The translations under genes were made by a program, and so were the position numbers. DNA of 35,404 nt, taken from assembly GCF_003148625.1 (NCBI RefSeq), contig NZ_QGGO01000043.1, forward strand, positions 1-35,404, in the 5' to 3' direction. Below the pieces are notes generated by a model. The model saw nothing but the letters and a program-made list of their open reading frames with translations. It searched no databases and was not told where the DNA came from. This DNA is from Arcicella aurantiaca. Lineage in GTDB: Bacteria; Bacteroidota; Bacteroidia; Cytophagales; Spirosomataceae. Position 1 is the first letter of the stretch. Every line of letters starts with the position of its first letter. This document shows positions 1-7,712 of this stretch, one piece after another.

Positions 1-80
1 GTAGATGACGACCTTGATAGGTTGCAGATGTAAAGGTAGAGATACCAAAGTCGAGCAATACTAATTACCCAATAGCTTAT
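1..80 (+). rRNA. 23S ribosomal RNA, 3' end (partial)
   Basis: The first ~80 bases match the 3'-terminal domain of bacterial 23S rRNA: GATGACGACCTTGATAGG, then a helix, then the near-universal GAGCAATACTAATTACCC and AGCTTA tail. The gene is cut by the window edge. The exact 3' end is approximate, judged from where the conserved tail stops. It is followed by a ~100-base spacer and 5S rRNA, the usual rrn order. I see no tRNA in the spacer. Confidence 0.9.
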
Positions 81-181
81 TAAATTATACTGTCTGATAG
101 TCAAGTATAGCTCTTGCTCTTCAAAATCTTTCACAATATTACATGAACATCCATAAGATATAGAGCTTAAGCTCAAAGAAC

Positions 182-294
182 TTATGGGGTTGATAGGAGT
201 AGTGTTCACCTCTTCCCATCTCGAACAGAGAAGTTAAGCCTACTGCCGTTGATGATACTGCAATCACATGCGGGAAAGTAAATAAACCCCAAAT
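182..294 (+). rRNA. 5S ribosomal RNA
   Basis: The core CACCTCTTCCCATCTCGAAC, followed by AGAGAAGTTAAGCC and later GATGATACTGC and GCGGGAAAGTA, is the conserved 5S signature. The ends GGGGTT and AACCCC pair to form helix I. Length of about 113 bases is normal. Boundaries are set from the closing helix and may be off by a few bases. Confidence 0.92.
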
Positions 295-308
295 ACTATT
301 AGAAATCA

Positions 309-343
309 AGTCTCCTAATTTAATTATTGGGAGACTTTTTTAT
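309..343 (+). terminator. Terminator of the rrn operon
   Basis: An AGTCTCCTAAT arm pairs with ATTGGGAGACT (11 bp, one G-U) around a 6-base loop and is followed by a run of T. It sits about 15 bases after 5S rRNA, so it most likely ends the rRNA operon. Confidence 0.85.
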
Positions 344-361
344 TTATCCAGAATTTTGAGT

Positions 362-754
362 TCAATTATTATATTGAATTAAATCCCACAAATTGCCATA
401 TAAATCTTCAAAGACTGCAACTATGCCATAAGATTCTTTAGAAGGCTCTCTGATAAAATTGATTCCATTTTCTCTGAATCTTTCATAATCTCTCTGAAAA
501 TTGTCTGTTTCTAAGAATAAAAAGACTCTACCTCCTGTTTGATTCCCAATCCTACTTTTTTGTTCTTCATTTACAGCTTTAGCTAATAATATTGTGCAAG
601 AAGAGTTTTTTTGAGGACTAATTACTACCCATCTTTTGGTTGCACTCAAAGTGGAATCTTCTATCAAAATAAAATCTAATTTTTCTATGTAAAATTTTAT
701 TGCTTCGTCGTAGTCATTGACAACTAAGGCAAGATGTACAATTTTGCGGTTCAT
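362..754 (-). CDS. VOC (glyoxalase/bleomycin-resistance fold) protein
   Basis: A 130-residue protein of the vicinal-oxygen-chelate superfamily. It begins MNRKIVHLALVVNDYDEAI, the typical first beta-strand with a metal-type His (H7), and ends with FEDLYGNLWDLIQ, where the family has its last metal-binding acidic residue. The pattern is of a single module with two beta-alpha-beta-beta-beta units. An upstream in-frame start exists (to 799), but the ATG at 754 sits exactly at the domain start, so I chose it. It is divergent from the ABC exporter with only 49 bases between them. The substrate cannot be told; such proteins include lactoylglutathione lyases and antibiotic-binding proteins. Confidence 0.85.
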   Translation of the reverse strand: MNRKIVHLALVVNDYDEAIKFYIEKLDFILIEDSTLSATKRWVVISPQKNSSCTILLAKAVNEEQKSRIGNQTGGRVFLFLETDNFQRDYERFRENGINFIREPSKESYGIVAVFEDLYGNLWDLIQYNN

Positions 755-803
755 GTATTTATTCTTTGTTACTTTGTTAAATATTACTGTTTTAAACAAA
801 TTT

Positions 804-2588
804 ATGCAGAATCCTTATATTTCACTATTAAGAATTGCTTGGAAGTATGCTCGAAAGGAGCGTAAACGATTTATTTTAGTTTATGCTTTATTTGGCATTG
901 CCAATGTGATATTTGCAATGTATCCTATCATTTTTGGTCAATTTATCAATGATATTCAAAAGGATAGTAAAAATGCTCTTTGTCACGCATTAATCTATGC
1001 TCTACTTTATGTTGGGTTAAAGGTATTTGAGTGGACTTTTCATGGTCCAGCTCGTGTTATGGAAAGACAATTAGCATTTAATTTAAGTAGAAATTATTTG
1101 CAAGAAGCGTATCATCAGGCACTGCATCTGCCAGTTAAATGGCATCAAGATCATCATAGTGGGGCAACAATTAACAGAATTAGAAAGGCTTATGAAGCTC
1201 TTAAATATTTCTTCCAGAATGGTTTTATGTACGTTCATGCGTTATCTAAATTCGCATTTTCGTTTATAGCGATGTTTTATTATTCACCCATTTTTGGATT
1301 TGTTGGAGTTGTGATGGGCGTTCTTACTGTTTGGGTGATTTTTAAATTTGATAAGCCATTTGTGAAGACTTTAGAGGAAGTTAATGAGAAAGAACACGTT
1401 ATTTCTTCGACGCTTTTTGATAGTTTATCGAACATTGTTACGGTAATTACGCTGAGATTGGAAAAAAGTATGGAGATTGGATTGTTATCCAAGGTTAATG
1501 AAGTGCTTCCTCCATTTCGAAAAAATGTAATTATCAATGAATGGAAATGGTTTGTTGCAGATGTATTAGTAGCGTTAACCTATGCAATTATTGCCTTTGG
1601 TTATATATATCAAAATTGGCAAGCTAATACCGTTTTTTATGTGGGTGGATTGGTCACTTTATTGGGTTATGTCAATCAATTTACGAGTGTCTTTCATGAT
1701 GTGGCTTGGCAATATACCGAAATTGTAAGGTATAATACTGATGTTCAGACGGCAAAAAGTATTGCAGATGCTTATGCAGAAAGCCATCGTGCTGAAAGTG
1801 ATTTTGAAATTGCTAAAAATTGGCAGAAAATTCAAATAAATAATCTGAGCTTTTCCCACCGAGAAATCTATGATAGTTCTCATGCTCCGCAGGGTTTACA
1901 TGATGTCGCAATTAATATTGAAAGAGGTAAGAAAATTGCTTTTATTGGTGAAAGTGGAAGTGGCAAAAGTACTTTACTTGCCATTTTAAGAGGGCTTTAT
2001 GAACCCGAAAACGGTTTGGAAATGTTGATTGATGGCAAAAATTATGAGGATTTAATTTTGTTGAATAAAACGGTTACTCTTTTTCCTCAAGAACCAGAAA
2101 TTTTTGAAAATAGCATTGAGTATAATATTACTTTAGGCTTGCCTTTTGATGAAGCAGAAATTTTAGTCGTGACAAACTCTGCTCAATTTTCAGAAGTTAT
2201 TAAGCAGTTACCTAATGGATTAGCCTCTAAAATTCAAGAGAAAGGGGTGAATTTATCGGGAGGGCAAAAGCAAAGATTAGCTTTAGCAAGGGGAATTTTG
2301 GCGGCTCGTGAGAGTAATGTTGTGCTTTTGGACGAACCAACGAGTAGCGTTGACCCTAAAACCGAAGCTATGATTTATGAAAACCTCTTCGAGATATTTT
2401 CAGATAAAGCAGTTGTTTCAACTTTACATCGTTTGCATTTGTTGCGATATTTCGATTATGTTTATATTTTGGATAAAGGAATGGTGGTAGATGAAGGCAC
2501 TTTCGCAGAATTAAGAACTAATAGCCCAATTTTTCAAGAATTATGGAAGCATCAAGAAGATGTTAGAGAAGGGATAAATATTTTGTAA
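804..2588 (+). CDS. ABC exporter, fused membrane and ATPase domains
   Basis: A 594-residue half-transporter: an N-terminal domain with about six membrane segments (roughly residues 20-300), then a nucleotide-binding domain. Visible motifs are Walker A GESGSGKST (~382), signature LSGGQKQR (~484), Walker B VVLLDEPTSSVD (~506) and a switch His in STLHRLH. It should act as a dimer in the inner membrane and export a lipid, peptide or drug; the substrate cannot be inferred. The longest frame starts at 717 inside the divergent VOC gene, but the ATG at 804 opens a normal N-terminus (MQNPYISLLRIAWKYARKER), so I use it. A clear terminator follows at 2604. Confidence 0.92.
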   Translation: MQNPYISLLRIAWKYARKERKRFILVYALFGIANVIFAMYPIIFGQFINDIQKDSKNALCHALIYALLYVGLKVFEWTFHGPARVMERQLAFNLSRNYLQEAYHQALHLPVKWHQDHHSGATINRIRKAYEALKYFFQNGFMYVHALSKFAFSFIAMFYYSPIFGFVGVVMGVLTVWVIFKFDKPFVKTLEEVNEKEHVISSTLFDSLSNIVTVITLRLEKSMEIGLLSKVNEVLPPFRKNVIINEWKWFVADVLVALTYAIIAFGYIYQNWQANTVFYVGGLVTLLGYVNQFTSVFHDVAWQYTEIVRYNTDVQTAKSIADAYAESHRAESDFEIAKNWQKIQINNLSFSHREIYDSSHAPQGLHDVAINIERGKKIAFIGESGSGKSTLLAILRGLYEPENGLEMLIDGKNYEDLILLNKTVTLFPQEPEIFENSIEYNITLGLPFDEAEILVVTNSAQFSEVIKQLPNGLASKIQEKGVNLSGGQKQRLALARGILAARESNVVLLDEPTSSVDPKTEAMIYENLFEIFSDKAVVSTLHRLHLLRYFDYVYILDKGMVVDEGTFAELRTNSPIFQELWKHQEDVREGINIL

Positions 2589-2603
2589 AGTGATACACGA
2601 ACT

Positions 2604-2635
2604 AAGGTCAGTAAATTTTGCTGACCTTTTTTATT
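2604..2635 (+). terminator. Rho-independent terminator after the ABC exporter
   Basis: AAGGTCAG and CTGACCTT form a perfect 8-bp stem with a 9-base loop, followed by TTTTTT-ATTT. It lies 16 bases after the exporter stop codon and separates it from the GntR-controlled operon downstream. Confidence 0.85.
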
Positions 2636-2666
2636 TATGCGGATTTAAAAATATTTTCAAATTGAC

Positions 2667-2698
2667 TTGCATTATCGAAAATATGTTATCTATATTTA
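2667..2698 (+). promoter_or_regulatory. Candidate promoter of the ABC-GntR operon
   Basis: A TTG at 2667 and TATATTTA at 2691 resemble the Bacteroidota -33/-7 pair (TTG, TAnnTTTG). The spacing of 21 is slightly long and the final G is absent, so this is a weak call. It gains support from lying directly against the AGTGTA/TACACT operator, which would cover the predicted start of transcription. Confidence 0.45.
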
Positions 2699-2699
2699 T

Positions 2700-2723
2700 A
2701 GTGTACTAATTATCTATTACACT
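2700..2723 (+). promoter_or_regulatory. YtrA-type GntR operator, AGTGTA-N12-TACACT
   Basis: Two perfect inverted 6-bp half-sites, AGTGTA (2700-2705) and TACACT (2718-2723), are separated by 12 bases and end 13 bases before the first gene of the operon. The operon's last gene encodes a YtrA-like GntR repressor. The known Bacillus YtrA operator has the same half-sites in the same orientation with similar spacing. Autorepression of the whole operon is the natural reading. Confidence 0.75.
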
Positions 2724-2736
2724 GAAAATAATAACT

Positions 2737-3570
2737 ATGATACAAATCAAAAATCTTTCTTTTGATTATGGGAAACAAAAAACCGTTTTCCGAAATCTAA
2801 ACCTAACACTGACAGACGGTAATGTTTATGGTCTGTTGGGCAAAAATGGAGCAGGAAAATCAAGTCTTTTACGAAGAATAGCGGGCTTGCTTTTTCCGAC
2901 AGAGGGAACGTGTACGGTGGATAATTTTAGCCCACAAGAGCGTTTACCATCGTTTTTGCAAGAGATGTTTTTTCTTCCAGAAGAGTTTCACACGCCTCCT
3001 GTAAAAATTAGCGAGTATGTAAATACTTATGCTCCGTTTTATCCAAATTTTTCCAGAGAACAGTTTAAAGACTATTTAGAAGAGTTTCAATTGTCTGAAA
3101 ATGAGAAGTTTACGGAGTTGTCGTTGGGGCAAAAGAAAAAAGCCTTAATCGGTTTCGCACTTTCTACGAATACAAAAGTCTTATTGATGGATGAACCAAC
3201 AAACGGTTTGGATATTCCTTCAAAAAGCCAATTTAGAAAAATAATTGCTTCTGTGGCAACTGACGAACGCATTATTGTGATTTCTACGCATCAAGTGCGA
3301 GATTTGGATTCGTTGATTGACCCAATTATTATTTTGGATAATTCAGAAGTGTTGCTTCATGCAAATACAGAGGAAATTGCTGAGAAATTGTGCTTCAAAA
3401 ACGTCACGACGGTAACGAATCACGAACAAGTTTTGTATTCTGAGCATTCGTTGAGAGGTTTTTCTATTGTCACGGAAAATACGGATAAAGAGGTTTCTAA
3501 GACAGATTTAGAATTACTTTTTAATGCAACTTTGGCGAATCCAACTAAGATAAAACAACTTTTTGACTAA
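2737..3570 (+). CDS. ABC transporter ATPase subunit (YtrB-like)
   Basis: A 277-residue stand-alone nucleotide-binding protein. Walker A GKNGAGKSS (residues ~35-43), signature LSLGQKKK (~127-134) and Walker B VLLMDEPTNGLD (~148) are intact, and an H-loop follows in STHQ. The LSLGQ signature (rather than LSGGQ) and the GntR partner place it with the YtrB/antibiotic-responsive ABC-2 group. It is the first gene of a three-gene operon with a permease (3609) and GntR repressor (4430). A C-terminal extension of about 60 residues after the ATPase core is of unknown role. The substrate is unknown; related systems respond to cell-envelope stress. Confidence 0.88.
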   Translation: MIQIKNLSFDYGKQKTVFRNLNLTLTDGNVYGLLGKNGAGKSSLLRRIAGLLFPTEGTCTVDNFSPQERLPSFLQEMFFLPEEFHTPPVKISEYVNTYAPFYPNFSREQFKDYLEEFQLSENEKFTELSLGQKKKALIGFALSTNTKVLLMDEPTNGLDIPSKSQFRKIIASVATDERIIVISTHQVRDLDSLIDPIIILDNSEVLLHANTEEIAEKLCFKNVTTVTNHEQVLYSEHSLRGFSIVTENTDKEVSKTDLELLFNATLANPTKIKQLFD

Positions 3571-3575
3571 AATGT

Positions 3576-3599
3576 AACATAGACTAAAGTCTGTGCTAC
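3576..3599. repeat. REP-like palindrome inside the operon
   Basis: AGACTAAAGTCT is a perfect 12-base palindrome, extended as CATAGACTAAAGTCTGTG and ended by CTAC (GTAG on the minus strand). It occupies nearly the whole 38-base gap between the ATPase and permease genes. The hairpin has no T-tract, so it could tune the transcript level or protect the upstream mRNA rather than fully terminate. Confidence 0.7.
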
Positions 3600-3608
3600 C
3601 CGAAAAAT

Positions 3609-4427
3609 ATGAACAATTCATTTAACTATACACGGTTTTCTTTACTCGTAAAAAGACAATGGGTAGAGAATAAAAAACTTTTTTTGATGGCAAGTTTTGC
3701 CTTGTTTGGACTGGGCGTAATTTTTTATTCATTAAGCACCAATTGGGAGATTGGACAGATTTCTGATGTAACCCGCCCTATGTTTTTAGTTGGAGGACTA
3801 TATATTGCGGGTTCTTTTTTTACTAATTATTTATTGAAGGATTTTGCAGATAAAAATGCTTCTACAAATTTTTTATTGATACCTGCCTCGCATCTTGAAA
3901 AACTATTGAGTGTCTGTGTGTATTCTTTCTTCGCTTTCCCAATTTTGATTTTTATTATATTTTTTGTCACAGACTACTTTTTTGTGCATTTGGCAAATTC
4001 TGTTCATGCAAGTTTGGTTTTAAAAAATCATATTGTTAATGATAAATCTTGGCAGGAGAATGAATTATGGTATAAGCAAATGTTTGAAAAAACGGATGAT
4101 TTCGTCTATGCACTGATAGGTAGCTGGTTTATTACACAAACATTTACAATGGTTGGTTCTATTATGTTTATCAGATGGTCATATATCAAAACGGCATTTA
4201 TTGGTTTTGCAGTAATTTTGACCCTTATTTTATGCTCAAATTTTGTGATGGGCTTATTGATAGGAGAATTTGACAGAATGCCAGAAAGCAGTAAACATGG
4301 ATTTTATCTACAAGTGAAACCGACCAGAGATTTCTTAGAAATGCTTATAAGAATGGCGATGAAATTTGTTTTTACACCCATTTTACTACTGATTGCTTTT
4401 TTAAAACTTAAAGAAAAACAGGTATAA
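3609..4427 (+). CDS. ABC transporter permease, ABC-2 type
   Basis: A 272-residue hydrophobic protein with about six predicted membrane segments, for example LFLMASFALFGLGVIFYSL (~25-43), MFLVGGLYIAGSFF (~63), FAFPILIFIIFFVTDYFF (~105), the segments around 155 and 185, and FVFTPILLLIAFL near the end. There are two soluble stretches at ~125-155 and ~215-240. It is the membrane partner of the upstream ATPase, and its stop codon is 2 bases before the GntR start, so the two are translationally coupled. No substrate can be assigned. Confidence 0.82.
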   Translation: MNNSFNYTRFSLLVKRQWVENKKLFLMASFALFGLGVIFYSLSTNWEIGQISDVTRPMFLVGGLYIAGSFFTNYLLKDFADKNASTNFLLIPASHLEKLLSVCVYSFFAFPILIFIIFFVTDYFFVHLANSVHASLVLKNHIVNDKSWQENELWYKQMFEKTDDFVYALIGSWFITQTFTMVGSIMFIRWSYIKTAFIGFAVILTLILCSNFVMGLLIGEFDRMPESSKHGFYLQVKPTRDFLEMLIRMAMKFVFTPILLLIAFLKLKEKQV

Positions 4428-4429
4428 CG

Positions 4430-4792
4430 ATGGAATTTCGAGATAATAAAGCCATATACCTCCAAATAGCCGAGTTTATTTGCGAGCGTATTCTGCTGAA
4501 AGAATGGGCGGTGGGGGATAAGATTCCGTCGGTTCGAGAATTGGCAGTTCAATTAGAAGTGAATCCCAATACGGTGGCAAGAACCGTTGAATTTCTCCAA
4601 CAAAAGGACATTATTTTTACTAAAAGAGGTATGGGATATTTTGTATCAGACGAAGCCGTTGAAAAAGTTACGGCTTTTAGAAAGGATGAATTTTTGCAAA
4701 ATGATTTGCCTTTATTCTTTAAAAATATTCAATTGTTAGGAATTGATTTTGAGGAACTTCGTAAAAGATTTGAAGAGTTTAAAGATAGATAA
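4430..4792 (+). CDS. GntR-family repressor, YtrA subfamily
   Basis: A 120-residue regulator with an N-terminal winged helix-turn-helix of the GntR type: IYLQIAEFICERIL, then GDKIPSVRELAVQLEVNPNT and a wing. Only ~50 residues remain after the wing, the short dimerisation tail of the YtrA subfamily, which lacks a large ligand domain. It is the last gene of the ABC operon and probably binds the AGTGTA/TACACT site at 2700. The arrangement differs from Bacillus, where the regulator is first. Confidence 0.9.
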   Translation: MEFRDNKAIYLQIAEFICERILLKEWAVGDKIPSVRELAVQLEVNPNTVARTVEFLQQKDIIFTKRGMGYFVSDEAVEKVTAFRKDEFLQNDLPLFFKNIQLLGIDFEELRKRFEEFKDR

Positions 4793-4913
4793 TTAGGGGT
4801 TGGGTTTTAGGTATTAGGATTTTGATTGGAGAGGTGGTATAATCAAATTATCCACTACTAAGCCTTAAAACCTAAACAGAAATATCTACTTTATGCCAGT
4901 TTTAAATATTCGG

Positions 4914-5240
4914 TGCGTATTTTACGGAAGTCTTCGTTTTGAAAGCTACGGTTTATACACAAATTTATAGAATAAAAAAGCCGTAGGCTTGACCGATTTT
5001 GTAGCGGTGGGTTTTAACCCACCGAAAAAGAAAATGACCATTTTTTGAGTTCCGTAGGAACGGGGCATTTAAAATGGGTCGAGCCTATGGCTCTAAAATG
5101 GCTTTTCGCATCATTTTCGGTGGGTTAAAACCCACCGCTACAAAATTTAACCGAGCCTATGGCTCTAAATCGATATTCAAATACTTGTGTATAAACCGTA
5201 GCCTTCAAAAGGACGACTTCCGTTGAGACTCAGATACGCA
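4914..5240. repeat. Large nested imperfect palindrome (~327 bp)
   Basis: This fills most of the 506-base gap between the GntR gene and 5299. Outer arms (4914-4963 and 5185-5240) share ACGGAAGTC, TTTTGAA and GCTACGGTTTATACACAA in inverted order. Inside are GTAGCGGTGGGTTTTAACCC (5001) and its inverse ending CACCGCTAC (5141), each also a palindrome by itself. The centre carries GTTCCGTAGGAAC and GAGCCTATGGCTC, the latter twice. It is a mosaic of at least four REP-like modules folded around one centre near 5077. The remaining ~110 bases before it (4797-4880) hold a weaker inverted pair built on TTTTAGGT/CCTAAAAC-like words. Confidence 0.8.
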
Positions 5241-5298
5241 ATATCTTTTTTAAATTAGTATTACTCAAAATTTTCGGACAATATTTAACAGAAAAAAT

Positions 5299-5985
5299 AT
5301 GAAAACATCTAATAAATTATTAATCGCTCTTGGAATAGGCCTCATTTTGAGCGTTGTTTCATACGCATTTGTTTTGCGTGGAGCGTACCAAAATGCGGTG
5401 AAACACCCAATTGCAGCAGAAATAAGAGTGCCTCTTAAATCAGTTCAATATCTTAATCTTACTTATAACCGAGAAGTTACTTTTAAGTACGGGAGTAAAT
5501 TTGAGATTGAAATTGATAGAAGTTTAGCGGATTCGTTAATCTTAAATTATAAAAATGATACGCTGAATTTAGACGTAAGGAAAATTGGTTTTGTAACGAT
5601 AATTTCACCTAATTTACCAATCACGAAGTTCATTGATAATAGTGATTTAGATAATAATAGAGAGGTAATGACTTATGGAGACAATAACGGCAAGACTATT
5701 AACATTGACAGCAGTTTTGTGTCAGGAAGTTTTGTAGCTACTTTTCCAAAAAATGGAATTTTGAGATTTTATAAATGCCAGTTGGATAAAATTGACGTAA
5801 AAGGGAAAGAAAATTTGCTTGTGGATATTGAAAAAAGTAACGTAAAACAACTGAATTTGGGCTTAACGAAATTCTCTTCATTAACCATTAATCATTCTCA
5901 AATACAGTCAAAAAATGTGGTTTTGGGCGATAGTTGTAACCTGAGTTTATTAGGAAAAGATACAAGAACTATTTTTTTGAAGTAA
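5299..5985 (+). CDS. Membrane-anchored beta-rich protein, GIN-domain-like
   Basis: A 228-residue protein with one N-terminal membrane segment (KLLIALGIGLILSVVSYAFV, residues 6-25) and no lipobox, so it is probably anchored in the inner membrane and faces the periplasm. The rest is built from short alternating beta-strands (YLNLTY, VTFKYG, FEIEID, LNLDV, LVDIE, LNLGL, LTINHSQI), resembling the right-handed beta-solenoid of the Bacteroidota GIN/DUF2807 'adhesin head' domain. That family match is from pattern only. It follows the ABC-GntR operon but is separated by the 327-bp palindrome, so co-transcription is doubtful. Its 3' end overlaps the convergent gene by 17 bases. Confidence 0.65.
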   Translation: MKTSNKLLIALGIGLILSVVSYAFVLRGAYQNAVKHPIAAEIRVPLKSVQYLNLTYNREVTFKYGSKFEIEIDRSLADSLILNYKNDTLNLDVRKIGFVTIISPNLPITKFIDNSDLDNNREVMTYGDNNGKTINIDSSFVSGSFVATFPKNGILRFYKCQLDKIDVKGKENLLVDIEKSNVKQLNLGLTKFSSLTINHSQIQSKNVVLGDSCNLSLLGKDTRTIFLK

Positions 5986-7030
5986 GCACCAACCATTCTG
6001 CAATAAGTGCCAAACTGTGAGCTTCGCAAGTCCATTGAATATGAAAAAGTGACGAAGAAGCAATTTTGTAAAGCAAAGGATTTTCGTAAGCGGTCAGAAA
6101 ACCCGCAATGAAGAAAGGATAATTTGTATTAATGTCGTTGAGGTTCAAATACTCAACGACATTTTTATTTTTTAAACAGATTTCTAAAACGATTTTATCC
6201 ATTAATGGCAAATTCTTTTTCTGTAAATAATACAAAATGTCTTGCTCTAATTTTTTACGACAAATTTCTAAATCTGGAATATGAAATTTATTCATTAGTC
6301 GCATGACATGGTACATAATTAGTGGCGTGCGAGCGTACTGATGAGCAACTCGAAAAGGTTGTTCAAGATATTGATTTGACAGAATTGTTTGTTGAATGTA
6401 TTTTACGGAATCTTGTCCGTGTTCGTCTAATTCTAAATCGTAAGCAAGCAAGCAATAAAGCATATTTGACATGGCACAAACATCAAATTCGATGTACATA
6501 TTTTTGCCAAACCAAGTTGAGTATGCTTTTAGATTTTTATATTCTGAAAAAGTGTTTTTTATTTGTTTTTTGTAAAGATTTGAGTGTTGTATAAGTTTGT
6601 TTTTTAGCCAATTAGCTTCTTCTTGTGGTTGTTGGGTAGTCAAGTAAATCATGGCGGTATCATCAATGTCATCAGGGATTTTGAAGTAATTGAAACGATG
6701 CAAAATATTACCATGCGGAAAATGTTGCGATGGATTGGTTTGGAAGAAATTATAAGTATTTAAACCATCTTTATTTCTGAAAAGTGGATAGGCGTTTTGT
6801 GCTTTTTTGGTAATGTCTTCTACTAATAATTGAGATTTTGGAGATAATTTACCTTTGATATTATTAAGTGTAAAAACGGTAATTGCCGTAAAAAAGACAT
6901 TGGTATCAGGACGATGATAATGCCAAAAATCATTACTCCGATATGATTCGAAAATACCTTTTGGGAAATATTTTCGATTAGCGGAATCTTGTAAAGATGC
7001 AATTTTTTGTATGAGGTCGTCAGTTGTCAT
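5969..7030 (-). CDS. Alpha-toroid protein with DxDDTA motif (terpene cyclase-like?)
   Basis: A 353-residue helical protein with no signal peptide. Residues 118-129 read IPDDIDDTAMIY, which contains DIDDTA, the catalytic acid motif of class II terpene cyclases (DxDDTA in squalene-hopene and copalyl diphosphate synthases). FDVCAMSNMLYCLLAYD (182-198) looks like a second toroid inner helix. QW repeats and the DDxxD and NSE/DTE motifs of class I enzymes are absent, and it is about half the length of a classical class II cyclase. A single alpha/alpha-barrel domain is plausible. The longest frame begins with GTG at 7051 inside a repeat; the ATG at 7030 is preferred. Function is unknown; the cyclase idea is a motif-based hypothesis. 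Confidence 0.6.
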   Translation of the reverse strand: MTTDDLIQKIASLQDSANRKYFPKGIFESYRSNDFWHYHRPDTNVFFTAITVFTLNNIKGKLSPKSQLLVEDITKKAQNAYPLFRNKDGLNTYNFFQTNPSQHFPHGNILHRFNYFKIPDDIDDTAMIYLTTQQPQEEANWLKNKLIQHSNLYKKQIKNTFSEYKNLKAYSTWFGKNMYIEFDVCAMSNMLYCLLAYDLELDEHGQDSVKYIQQTILSNQYLEQPFRVAHQYARTPLIMYHVMRLMNKFHIPDLEICRKKLEQDILYYLQKKNLPLMDKIVLEICLKNKNVVEYLNLNDINTNYPFFIAGFLTAYENPLLYKIASSSLFHIQWTCEAHSLALIAEWLVLTSKK

Positions 7031-7035
7031 GATAT

Positions 7036-7157
7036 TTTGCCACGAAGGCACAAAGGCTCTAAGTTTTGGTGTTTTACTTCGAAGTCATAAAGGCACAAAG
7101 TTTTTTACGGAAGTTTTTAATTTTCTAATCTTAGAGACTTGGTGTCTTTGTGGCAAA
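7036..7157. repeat. Inverted repeat overlapping a gene end
   Basis: Arms 7036-7063 (TTTGCCACGAAGGCACAAAG...) and 7130-7157 (CTTAGAG...TTTGTGGCAAA) are inverted copies differing at about 4 of 28 positions. The centre holds a further partial copy (GGCACAAAG at 7092). The right arm lies inside the 3' end of the GNAT gene at 7131 and encodes its last residues and stop codon. Confidence 0.75.
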
Positions 7158-7649
7158 TAAATACTTCACCATCGAAGCTTCATCAACGTATTCATTTTCT
7201 GCCATTTTAATCGCTTCTTTTTCTAAACTAAAGAGTTCAAAACCTTCTGAAAGATACAGGTTTTTTGCTCTCTGATTGGTTGCGATGAGTGTTAAGTAAA
7301 TTTGTCGTAATCCTTCGCCTTGTTTAGCTCTTTCGATTAACGCTTGTAATAATTTTCTGCCAAGTCCTAAACCTTTTGCTTTTTCAGAAACATACATTCT
7401 AAATACTAAGCCTCTGTGTTTGAGCTTAATAAATGAATCTCTTTTGAAGCCAACCGTCCCTAATAACTCCCCATTTTCTGAAAATGCTCCGAGTGTAAAA
7501 CTCTCAAAAGTATCTTGTGATGGGAAAACTTCTCCTTCTATATCGGTAGGAGTAACTCTAAAAAATTGAGCTTCTTCTGTAATCGCTTTCGTGAGCAAAT
7601 TGTAATAAGCGTTTATTTCGTGGTCTTCGGTTATGGTTTTTATAAGCAT
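7131..7649 (-). CDS. GNAT-family N-acetyltransferase
   Basis: A 172-residue GNAT protein. The acetyl-CoA pyrophosphate loop is clear in SEKAKGLGLGRKLLQALIER (residues ~98-117), preceded by the beta-4 strand LVFRMYV and followed by IYLTLIATNQRAKNLYLSEGF, the typical motif B. The substrate is unknown. The last eight codons (FATKTPSL) and the stop are made by the arm of a dispersed repeat, so the original C-terminus has probably been replaced; the GNAT core is already complete before that point. It is the first of three GNAT genes on this strand, not obviously related closely to each other. Confidence 0.85.
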   Translation of the reverse strand: MLIKTITEDHEINAYYNLLTKAITEEAQFFRVTPTDIEGEVFPSQDTFESFTLGAFSENGELLGTVGFKRDSFIKLKHRGLVFRMYVSEKAKGLGLGRKLLQALIERAKQGEGLRQIYLTLIATNQRAKNLYLSEGFELFSLEKEAIKMAENEYVDEASMVKYLFATKTPSL

Positions 7650-7712
7650 GGTTTCAATAGGAATTAGGATTTAGCGAATAGGATTTCGTTTTTCATATTC
7701 TCAATCACAGAT

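Noticed and set aside
81-181. tRNA gene in the 23S-5S spacer
   Set aside because: No cloverleaf with a T-loop (GTTCGAATC-type) or CCA end is present in the ~100-base spacer.
7031-7051. GTG start of the DxDDTA protein at 7051
   Set aside because: It lies inside a dispersed repeat; the ATG seven codons later gives a clean start.
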